Source: Patiria miniata (taxonomy: Eukaryota; Echinodermata; Asteroidea; Valvatida; Asterinidae). Taken from it: 64,000 bases of DNA. The number at the start of each line of letters is the position of its first letter. The stretch's first letter is position 1. The stretch lies in NCBI RefSeq assembly GCF_015706575.1, contig NW_024037074.1, positions 5,828,001-5,892,000 of the forward strand. The letters are read 5' to 3'. Under the pieces are notes generated by a model. The model was not told the origin of the DNA. It saw only the letters and a program-made list of their open reading frames with translations, and did no database searches. Shown piece after piece: positions 34,388 through 43,750 of the stretch. The position numbers and the translations under genes are program-made.

Positions 34388-36349
34388 TACACTTGAATTT
34401 ACACCCACACAAAGGTACTCCGGTCAAAATGGACAACTAAGCAGGAATTGAATTTACGACTAACCCAGACTTGAAGACTACTCAAAACAGTTTCAATTCA
34501 CTCCTGTTAAAACCCAGAAATTAAAAAAAGTCCAAAGGCACATTTCAATCCAAGCCAAATATCAAACAATTTATATCCAACATTTCACCCATTTATTTCA
34601 TTTTTTTTTTAAAGTAAAAATGTGACAATTGTAGTTAGATATGACCGTTTTAATAGGAGCCGTTTAAAAACAATGAGATCTCAAAAATAAAAAAATAATA
34701 AAAATAAAAAAAACATTTTGTGCTATTGTAAATAAAATGTATACAAAGTACGAGTCACAGATGAGCACTATTAAAAATATCTAATTATAGGGAAGATTCA
34801 TCATTAGTAAGATATCATTGCTTCAAGCATAATCTCTGCACATTATTCTGCTAATTAATTCCACTTCTTTGAAATCAGATGAATAAAATGACCAACAGGA
34901 AATCACACACAAGTAGGGGGCTCTTAAGTGTACATACCTCCTGGCCAGTGACGTCTTACGCAGAATTTTCCAAAGTTTCCTCATTTTGGGCATTGTGACT
35001 GCGGGCACGGGCCGATATGTGCCCCCTCCCCCTTCCTCTCACACACACAACCACACCCCCGCAGATAAATTGCTGACGGACGAAGTCTCTTAACAACGCT
35101 TAACGGCAAGCACTTCACAATCAAGTTTCACCAAACCACTGTCCATCCGCTCATTTATGCAAAGAAACGGGCAAATGAGAAGTGAATCCAAGCAACGCAC
35201 CATCAGTTCCGCTTTCAACAGAGAGCCGCATCTGATGCTACTGGAACTGAAACTCCCCCCTACATGCGGACCGAACCATCCCTAGCTCACATGGAGATAT
35301 CACTACCAGCATCCAGTAAATGGGCATCACCATTATGAGGATTGGGGATGATCACTTTAACCAGATACAAGGATGGGGTGTTTGGATTTTACATCAGGGC
35401 ATTTCCAATCAATTTGCTTGTATGATGTCATACCATTCAGTGTGACTGGCACATGACATCATCCTCTTCATGTATTCGACCTCTGGACTAATTTCTCAAA
35501 CATTACGAAACACTGAGCACCGAGAGAGAGAGAGTCTTTTTCATTAATTCCCGATATAAACACTGATAATTCAGTTTTAATAGTTCCGAACTTGAGTACC
35601 TGCATAAATCAATTTGTGTGAGTGTCTATAGAATGCTGTGTGACATTAACAAACATTGTTGCTTTGTACCAGCACAATGTGTTTGTCACACTGACAGCAA
35701 ATGTAAATTATACAATTTGCTTTGTCCTTGATTAACAGGAATATGAGTGGACTGTGACATCTTTGCCTGAACTCTGAGATATAGAGGAAAAGTATACGCA
35801 CACATGTATGGTGCTAAATTTACAACTTGAAAAAAAAAACCTGAAATCAGGCAACAGTAGGTACACTTAATACATCCTGGATAAATTGTACACCAACATT
35901 TAGAACTTTAGACTACCTAGGCCTAATGTTTACATTAACTTAAATATTTTTGTTTGGATATAATAAGAGGGGTTTTTTTAAGTTTGTGAGTTCTAAAGAA
36001 ACTTATAAAACACAACTTGCAGTTCAAGGTTTTGCCATGTCCAATATTCTGTTTTCATTTGGCAATGGAATAATTGATGGAAACAAAACTTTAAACCCAT
36101 GCAGGTACAGGTTATATTTAACATTGACAAGTTGTGTGAATGTTTTCGATTTTCACTATGGATCGTGTGAAAGTAAATGAACCACATCTCACACAGTGTT
36201 GAACTTAAGTCTGCATGGATACACTTGTCACTTTCAGTTTGTTGCCTAGATATAACCACAGAAAGAGAAATTCAGCCAGCCCATTCAGAAATTTTCCAGA
36301 CCTCTCAGTAAAATTTGAACCAAAGTCTCAACTGTACATGTTGCAATTT
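34388..36349. other. No gene recognised
   Basis: A+T-rich with an A-rich stretch at 34680-34720 and a (GA)n tract at 35523-35534. The segment 34930-35350 is G+C-richer but has no frame of interest. Minus-strand and plus-strand frames at 35950-36259 overlap completely. Confidence 0.45.
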
Positions 36350-36406
36350 CAGTCACACAAGCAGACAGTCGGTAAATTTAATCACAGAGGGGAAAAAACA
36401 AAAGCC
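36350..36406 (+). repeat. Direct repeat, left copy
   Basis: GCAGACAGTCGGTAAATTTA then ATCACAG, AGGGG and A-rich sequence ending CAAAAGCC. The near-identical partner is at 36725-36785. Confidence 0.65.
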
Positions 36407-36829
36407 ATATGATATTAGAACTACATATTAGAACTGGTTGACCCCCTCCCAAAAAAGGGGGCAATGAAAACTTCAAAGCAACAGACACCTGTTAAATAAT
36501 GCATAGCCGCTTTAAAACAAATCCCACTGGCGCCGTTCCCGTTCCACGGGCCAAATCCAATGTTGCCAACACATCCAACCTCGTGTTTACAATTCATTTG
36601 CCTCCTCTTCTTGTCTCTGATGCCCGTAATAACAACGGCCGGGGTCAGCAACTCACCCACTATATAGACAGGGCTAGTTTGAGCTGGCTGCAGTTGCCAA
36701 CACGGCAAACTTAATTTGTGCTGTCAGTGCCGCGAGCAGACGGTCGGTAAATTAAATCGCGGTGGGGGAAAAAGGACAAAAGCTGCCCCGGCGGGACGAG
36801 CGGGAAGAGGAACTGAAGGATAATGATTT
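36407..36829. promoter_or_regulatory. G+C-richer patch between direct repeats, possible regulatory DNA
   Basis: The segment holds opposed frames (95 and 71 codons) without motifs and many CCAA/GGCC/CGG words (36530-36720), next to an A+T-rich background. Its bracket of direct repeats is unusual. A regulatory role is only a guess. Confidence 0.2.
36725..36785 (+). repeat. Direct repeat, right copy
   Basis: GCAGACGGTCGGTAAATTAA then ATCGCGG, TGGGGG and A-rich sequence ending CAAAAGCTGCC. It differs from the left copy by a few substitutions, several of which create CpG here and CpA/TpG there. Confidence 0.65.
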
Positions 36830-37847
36830 GTTTTCCTGATGAGAAACGGGGGAGTATATATTGTTGACAGGAATAAAGGGAAAAACATGATGAGGTATCA
36901 GGAAGAGATACAGAGCGTTGAAGTTAAAATTGTCTCAGCTGCATCCACTGGGAATTTCTCTATGTTAACTAAGACAAATCTGGAGAAGTACACGTACAAT
37001 ACGGCTCAACGTAACAATGTATCATACAGCGCTTCCCAAAAATACCTGCAACTCTATTTGCAAGGCTCTAGCGTCTTTGCGGAAACACGTAACGCCATTA
37101 TTTTCATACCATTTTAAAGCTTGTAATCTGACCTTTATCCCTGGCTAGTATTGCTTTGATATTTAAAAGCGTTTTAAACTTGTTTGTGTTCAAATAAAGG
37201 CGTGTCGAAAACAAACTCAACAAATTTCAAGGGAAATCGAAGTTGCAGTACATCAGATGCAAACTTGAGTCACACTTTGAGTGCACTTTTTGAATAGGTA
37301 CATACTTGCTCGTGAATTTCAAAAGAGACTCAGAATAACGAAGAACAATATCTCAAATTTATTGAAGGTGTACTCTACATGGATTGAAAAGAATAGGAAA
37401 CACAGAAAGTAAAAGGCAACAAGATCGTCACATCATCAACATAATGAAGCATTTCCACATTAGAAAAAATGAAAATGATTGATTTTCCTGAAAATTGGTT
37501 GAGTTTGTTTTTGTTATTTGAACAAGAATAATTTTAAAACCCTTTTGTACAGAATGTACATGTAATAGAAATGTCAGTTATGCAGATGTGAACCAGCCAG
37601 CATGGTAGAGACAGGTGTACTATAAGCAGCAGGGCATGGGTTTCACTCTCACCCATGCAAGTTTGTCATTTTTTTTAAACAGAGTTAAAAAACAGCTTAT
37701 TTTAAGTTAGCTAACAGATGATTACAATTCCAGCAACAGTTAAGCAATCCCACTGATCAGATATTGTTGAAAAAGAAGTATTCCTACTAAATTTTCTCTT
37801 CAATAATCTGACTTCTGAGATTCCATTTCAAGTACTTTTTTAACAGT
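36830..37847. other. No gene recognised; decayed tRNA-like piece
   Basis: A 92-codon frame (36839-37117) lacks motifs. At 37600-37665, AGCCAGCATGGTAGAGAC and CATGGGTTTCACTCTCACCC loosely resemble A and B boxes of a tRNA-derived SINE head, too decayed to call. Confidence 0.35.
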
Positions 37848-37856
37848 TTGAGATAT

Positions 37857-38091
37857 ATGGGGGAGTGTGTGGCCTAGTGGATAGGGTTCGTGACTCATAA
37901 TCAGAGGGTCAGGGGTTCGAATCCAGCTGCTGGTCATATATTGTGTCCTTGGGCAAGCCACTTCACCTCCACTTGCCCCTCTCCACCCAGGAGTATAAAT
38001 GGGTACTGGCGTTTCATGCAACTGAAACCGGAGATAAACGCCCACCTGATGAGCCACATTGGCTCGCGACAGACTTTACTTTTTACTTTAC
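37857..38091 (+). mobile_element. CORE-type SINE with Met-tRNA-like head, complete
   Basis: The head (about 37865-37935) has an A box in GTGGCCTAGTGGATAGG, an elongator-Met-like anticodon region (GACTCATAATCAGAGGGTC, CAT anticodon) and a perfect B box GGGGTTCGAATCC. The middle (GTCCTTGGGCAAGCCACTTC) matches the conserved core of CORE/MIR-type SINEs. It ends in a (TTTAC)n-like tail and is flanked by TTGAGATAT at 37848-37856 and 38092-38100, a perfect 9-bp target duplication. Length is 235 bp. Confidence 0.85.
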
Positions 38092-38291
38092 TTGAGATAT
38101 GTTGAACACAACTTATTTTTTAGCTCAAACATATGCATTTAAATCGCAGATCAATTCTAGTTTGAAAGTTTTGAGTGCCTCAAACATGGGAGCATGCACC
38201 TCTGAAGAGACTCCAGGTTACTCTCCACAAATATAATACATTTTAAAAATCAATTCTTGAAAGGAAAGTTCAGCAATAAATATGTACTCAC

Positions 38292-38318
38292 TTGTAGCCG
38301 GAAAGCCCCGAGTTCTGC
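38292..38318 (-). CDS. Candidate 27-nt micro-exon (minus strand)
   Basis: On the minus strand a strong pyrimidine-rich acceptor (TTTCATCCTCTCTACAG) is followed by 27 bases and then a strong donor (CTACAA|GTGAGTAC). Twenty-seven bases keep frame (nine codons), and all three phases are open: AELGAFRLQ, QNSGLSGY(K) or RTRGFPAT. No gene was identified around it. Such a pairing can arise by chance when scanning both strands, so this is a lead only. Confidence 0.25.
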
Positions 38319-39084
38319 CTGTAGAGAGGATGAAAGAAGAAAGAAAGCACTTATAAAATAATCGAAAAATACAGACAAATAAACTGGATTTCTGCATTCC
38401 GCCCTCACAACCACACAAGTGATAATCAGTGAAATTTAATAGATGTTAATTTTTTAAACCACAGGAAAAACAAAAATCCCACCGGAGAAAGGATGCTTCA
38501 CAAAAACATTCATCAATTCAACAGGTAGAAGCACAAACAAATGATTTTTTTTCCGGATCACTCTTTCTAGTACCGGGTTTCAAGGAAACCGCTCTGAGCA
38601 TTTTTGTTTTGATCTTGCATAATACATTTTTTTAGTGGCAAGTTCAATAACCGGGACCCAAGTCCAAAAGGAAGTCACATGACAAGCCGCACAGGAACAT
38701 ATCATGTGACAGACGGATGCAATTGGGGGGGGGGGAGAAAGTGACAAGGTGTGAGGTTTCGTGTCAATGATCGCGTTCTTTGGTAATGTTAGTATGTCTA
38801 TCAACTGAATTGCTTCCTTTGTGCAGGCGTATCCTATTCCGAAACAAGGGGGAGGCAAGTTGGCGGTTGATGAAAGTTTCTCTGAAATAGCTTTGGTTTG
38901 CTGTCGCAAAACAAAAAACAAAATCAAAACTTTGCAATGGTGACATTAATTGACATTAATCTCTATGTAAACGGTTGGGGGGGGGGACAAACTGGATGGA
39001 GGGGGGCAAGATTAACTCCACCCCCCCCCCCCCCCAGTAGCGTTGTTGCTTAACCTATGACCTTCTTTACCACATTTTATTGCA
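38319..39084. other. No gene; several G and C runs
   Basis: Contains (G)11 at 38725-38735, (G)10 at 38977-38986 and (C)15 at 39021-39035. The last two are about 35 bases apart on opposite strands and could pair. The minus frame of 115 codons (38580-38927) reads through the G run and is not convincing. Confidence 0.5.
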
Positions 39085-39190
39085 TTACATTTATTTACTA
39101 CAGAACAAATTAAACCATTGAGTCCTGGGGCAGTTTGGGGCGATACACAGAGGTAGGGCGGTTTAGGGCGGTACATCAACTAATGCGCTA
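39085..39190 (-). repeat. Dispersed repeat R2, copy d (inverted)
   Basis: The plus strand reads TAAACCATTGAGTCCTGGGG, CAGTTTGGGGCG, GGGCGGTTTAGGGCGG. This is the complement of the CCCTGTACTG...AACTGCCC...CTCAATGGTTTA pattern of copies b and c. Confidence 0.4.
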
Positions 39191-41502
39191 AGGCATCTTT
39201 GCCGAGAACCTTCCTGAAATTTTGAAAATTTCATATTTTGTTTTGCACGTTACCCCAAAAGTACATGCATAATCCGGTGAAGTTCTCCAAGACAACATAG
39301 GAATATTGGGGTGGTAAGTGTATGTTATAATAAAGTCATAACCGCCTCTTCAGGCTACGACAATTATTTACATATTTTATATTTTCATTGTTTTAAGAAA
39401 ATTCAATAATTGAAATATTGAATATGACAAGGAAACAAATTGAAAATCACTAAATGTTTGTGTTTCTTGAATTTACATAGATCAGAAATACCACAAAAAG
39501 AGAAGCGAACTACTGAACTTTGGTTGTAAAAATATGAATCACAAAAACTTACTATATGACATACACAGTGTTACTTTGTAGTTTTGTACTACAAAAACAG
39601 TAAGAAATTCTAACATAGGCCTATCATCAACATAGTAACAACCATTCACATGGTGAGTATGCAACACATTTCTGGCAGTGTTGATGTATACTGCCCTCTG
39701 TTGGCTACAGGTTAACAGGAATGGATCTATTTTCTCAGAAATCTGTGGAACGACACTCAAGTGTGCAGTATCCCACTTGACCCCACAGACATTTCTTCAG
39801 GGTTTCTACGTGTGTGAAATTATTATTAATTTACGTCAGAATTTAGTAAGTTTTTTCCCCTTAATAATGCTTGGTTGAAACCATTTTTGTATGCAGGCAA
39901 CACGGTTATAGTAAACACAGATTTTAAGAGTCATTATGAAATAATTATAAAGTTCATCTTGAAGCTGAGAGTGGAGAGAAGAATTTCTGTAGAGGAAAAA
40001 CAAATTTGTGATATACTTCAACGATCTTTTACTGAAATCAATTATTTAGTTATAAGTCAAAGTCATTGCCAATTCTAAAGACTGCACACAGAAATCAAAA
40101 GTAATATTCCACATCTTGTACAAGTCACACCGTGACCGTACTGCACTCCCGATTGAAGCTGACAGAGTACATAAATGGCGCCCTCTTTTGACCAAGGCTT
40201 GGCCCTGCAGATCAGACCTTGCTCATAATTCTATCCTGTGGTTTGGGCCAAAGCCAAACACATGTACAAAAAAATGCACCAAATAAGACAGAAAATTACT
40301 GTAATGAATCAAGACAGCTCTGTTCCGAGTAGATAACCAGGAATATCAATACTAGGTTTTGCCCTTCACCGACTTCTAAACACTGTATACTCAGTGTATT
40401 ACTGGTACCTCCCAAGTGAAAGTTGAAAAATTGGTTTATTTGTATTATTTTTAATCAATCTTACTGTACACCATGTCAACAGTGACGTCATGCAAATAGG
40501 CAACTGATCACAGGAAAAAGAAACCCTGTAGCATTTATGTCACGTTATTCTGCAATAAAAATAATTCTGCCCACTTAAAACAGCAAATATCAACACTTTA
40601 AAAATCACCCATACCAGTACATGTAGCAAAAAGTCTCAAAGAAAATGTAGCAGTCAAACAACCTTTTTTTCTGAAAAAACTAAATGTTTTTGTGGGTAAA
40701 AACATTACCATGAGATGATAGAGTGTTTCTTTACCCTTGACAGGATTTTTGTACCATGTGATTTGGAACTTTTGTTTAAAATTTACACGGCAAAAAGACT
40801 GTCCAAATCGGTTTTGGGCCACTTTTCAGATTATTTGGTATCTAATGAAAATTGAAAGGCATTCATTGCACACGCCTTCTTGGTATTTTAAACATATATG
40901 GATTGACTGCTACATTTCTATTGACACACGCCGTATTTCAGAAGATATTAATTGAAGTGCATAATAGACCAGCTTGCTGAAAGTGGTCGGCATCAATAAC
41001 CACAACATCTAGTTGTGTAAGTTTACAGACTAGTGACACTTTTTCGTCTAAATAGTACACTGATTCAGACTTTCACTGTTATTTTTCTTTATTGGGGGGG
41101 GGGAGATCAGCAGCTTATTCTAAGAATACTATCTATAAACTCAGAGGAGGGGAAACTTGTTCCCAGGAAATTTCTTTGTGTGGGACCTCCATGCTGTAGG
41201 CCAAGGAAGTATCAATTTTTATAACACCAATGCCTGCCGGGACAGCACTGGCTGGGAATGCCTATTCAGTCCTTACTGACACAATGTTGCCACAGCGCCA
41301 CCAGGGAGCTAGTTACGTTGCTCCGATGAAAAGCTGCCGGCCAGATCGAAAGAGTGACTTGTTTCCCAGTCTTGCTTTACGGATGATTGTGAAAAATGTT
41401 TTAAAAAAATTATTTTCCTCTGCATCATCTATTTCCACTTGACTGCTTTTGTTACATCAGTAATGTATACATGTACCTGTTTATGTTTATAGTCTTGTCA
41501 TT
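39191..41502. other. No gene recognised
   Basis: A+T-rich. It holds one perfect CRE octamer (40483-40490) followed directly by ATGCAAAT, an Oct-type octamer, a suggestive pairing. (G)10 at 41094-41103. Small opposed frames only. Confidence 0.45.
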
Positions 41503-41580
41503 TAGCCTTCGAGAAAGACTCTGCTAGGGTCGAAACGTCAGGCCACTAACTATTTTTTTTGCATTTATACCATAGGTCCT
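41503..41580 (+). mobile_element. Penelope-like element terminal motif (fragment)
   Basis: TTCGAGAAAGACTC, TGCTA, GGGTCGAAACGTC forms a small hairpin (GACTC/GGGTC) followed by GAAACGTC. This resembles the hammerhead-ribozyme-like terminal motif known in Penelope-like retroelements. The CUGANGA box is altered, and no reverse transcriptase or GIY-YIG sequence was found nearby. Assignment is tentative. Confidence 0.3.
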
Positions 41581-41817
41581 TTTGGTTAGTAAGCAGTTTG
41601 CAACAGCTAATTCTATTTTTTAAAAATTACTTCTCAGTTTTTGGGCATGAAAATTAAGTCTTCAATTCTTGGGGTTGGGATGATAAATGTACGAGTAGCT
41701 TACCAATAAAATGAGTGGCAACGAGGCAAAGCTCATTTTTAATAATACAGGTAACAATTAAAGTGTTTACATTTGTTCATTAACTATCTTTGCACAGTCA
41801 AACTCGTTTGTACTAGT

Positions 41818-41926
41818 GTGTCACTTTAAATTTTGTCGGGTGCACCAAGAAGTGACGTATCGTCTATGGACTTTGTGCACACGATACGTCACTTCGTGGT
41901 GCCACCGACAAATTTTGTAAGAGACA
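41818..41926. repeat. Foldback, arms about 37 nt
   Basis: AAATTTTGTCGGGTGCACCA...AGTGACGTATCGT (41828-41864) faces its near-complement ACGATACGTCACTTCGTGGT...CCGACAAATTT (41881-41917). The loop is only about 16 bases. A cruciform or hairpin-RNA former, probably a short MITE. Confidence 0.75.
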
Positions 41927-42803
41927 ATCCATTGTTGTCTCTGTTGAAATAATGTCACAAACTTTGCCACATTTTTTTCAACAGCATCAATAACTTAACG
42001 ATCATCAATTATTTTTTAAACCGACGTGATATTATCAGAAGGCTGCCAACATCAATATGATTTTCATATGAGCACAAACAAGTTTTTTCTTAATTCTTGA
42101 ACAATTTATCCATTTCTTTATTCCCTGTGTAACAGACCCCCATTTTGTACTTTGTCGTGTAACGCGAACCCCTTAAATTTTTACAAATGAAATTTCCGTT
42201 GAGGCAGGAAACAATTGATTTCCAGCGAGCAGGGGGAAGGGTTGACAAAGGAGAGGCAACCCAACACTTACAAGATACAGTTACGGGTAAAAGTTCCTGT
42301 TGCCGAACGTTTCCGAGAAATCAGATTTCTTTTTATTTGAGAAACTATTGGAGTTGTATGTGTCAAGCTATCTGGTTGTGTATGCCTATCATCAGGTGTA
42401 CACAAGGTACGGTATGTGCACTCTTACATTAAGTGTGCACATAAAAAATACATGCCTAATTGTGAAGAACACTGCGTGAATAATTCTTTTACTTTTGCAT
42501 CAGCTATTTCTTGCACTTTCCAAGAACTCAGTCAGCACCCCCCCCCAACCACTGAGTTCAAAGAAGGACATTCTAACTAAATAATTCTATTTTTTCTGTA
42601 ATTATATTTCCTTTTATAATTCTTAAGTTCTTAAATATGTTCAGTATGAATGAAAAACAAAGTTAATATAATCGATCCCTCTTCAAAAAAAGTATGCAAA
42701 GTTTTGAAAGCAAGGTAATCTTAGCAGTACAATTATGTGTTGATTTATCACAATTTTTAAAAAATGTAGGCCTATTCTATTACAAACTCATAGCCAGAGT
42801 TCA
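41927..42803. other. No gene recognised
   Basis: Contains an 81-codon plus frame (42187-42432) without motifs and a (C)9 run near 42538. Otherwise A+T-rich. Confidence 0.5.
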
Positions 42804-42811
42804 ACGTTCAC

Positions 42812-42978
42812 TTAGCCTTTAGTCAAGTCCCACACGCTTACCCGGACACGTGATGCACCCCGGCTGCTGTTACGTAAAAAGACTAGCACGTGCTAGTCTT
42901 TTTACGTGCCAACATCCGGGGTGCGTCACGTGTCCGGGTGGTCTGGGTATAGGCGCGTGGGACTTGAAGAAAGGCTAA
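42812..42978. mobile_element. Foldback element (167 bp) with 7-9 bp target duplication
   Basis: Almost the whole element is one imperfect palindrome. Ends TTAGCCTTT and AAAGGCTAA; the centre ACGTAAAAAGACTAGCAC and its exact complement make a 36-bp perfect palindrome (42872-42907). The left arm lacks about 13 bases present on the right. ACGTTCAC flanks both sides (42804-42811 and 42978-42985), so the duplication is 7 to 9 bp depending on where the end is set, compatible with hAT or Mutator-like mobilisation. Three CACGTG E-boxes lie inside. Confidence 0.85.
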
Positions 42979-42985
42979 CGTTCAC

Positions 42986-43454
42986 CATGATTATGACCAC
43001 AATACACAGCCATCCCAATGAATGTGAGAAGGCCTAGTGCAGAGTAAACCTATTGTGCAATCATTGTAACTAGATTAAGGTCTATACAAATAAACAGTGC
43101 ACTAGTGCACTCATAACACTGCTTGCTTCTCCTGCGCTTGTTGCAAGGCCCTTTTGATTGGTCAGAACCGACCTACTTAGCATATATGTAAATAAGGACA
43201 GGACAACTTTCAACCAATGGGGGTTTTCTAATGCAAAGAAAGGTGTTTGGGAACTCAGGGTGGGAATATATCAATTCTTTTGCAGTATTCCTTAGATGGT
43301 ATCTCAGAACAAAATGACCACTACTATAACTACTGTAAAAACTGTATAATTTTATAAGTGCTAAGAATTGGATCAGAATTTCTTTGTTCTTAAACTCCCC
43401 TGACTATAAAAGACAGCAGGGGCAGGTGCGGTTAGCCCCCAATTTTTTGTCTAG
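42986..43454. other. No recognised feature
   Basis: The segment TTGATTGGTCAG (43156) and CAACCAATGGG (43211) holds two CCAAT-type boxes in opposite orientation about 55 bases apart. No frame or TATA accompanies them. Confidence 0.35.
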
Positions 43455-43650
43455 TTCCTCCCCCAAACAAAATTCCATACAAAAAAATAGCAGTAGCAAA
43501 TTTGAAAAGGTGACGTCACATGCGAGCTGTCTCACTCCCCCTCCCCCCCCCCCCCAAAAAAATCCATACCAAAAGAATGGCAGTCATTTTTAGAAGGTGA
43601 CGTCACATGTGAATTGTCTCAACCCCTCCACCCTCCAAACAAAATTTGTC
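43455..43650 (+). repeat. Two-unit tandem repeat with CRE octamers and C runs
   Basis: Units share AATTCCATAC(A/C)AAAA, TAGCAGTAGC/TGGCAGTC, GAA(AA)GGTGACGTCACATG and GTCTCA(C/A)(T/C)CCC. TGACGTCA is perfect in both (43511-43518, 43598-43605), 87 bases apart. C-rich tracts separate the units. Confidence 0.65.
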
Positions 43651-43726
43651 GTGAGGCACTATTAGTTAATATAATATGTTTGATTGTAGGATTTTATAAG
43701 CGCTCCCCATTGAAAATGTGGTACGA

Positions 43727-43750
43727 CCCCCCCCCCTCCCCCCCCCCCCC
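43727..43750 (+). repeat. C-rich run (23 of 24 C)
   Basis: Ten C, one T, then thirteen C. It is the longest C-rich run in the window. Confidence 0.9.

Noticed and set aside
38040-38075. CTGATGAGCC...GGCTC in the CORE-SINE tail resembling a hammerhead ribozyme core
   Set aside because: The required GAAA after stem II is absent and the stem ends two bases too late; it is just a short palindrome.
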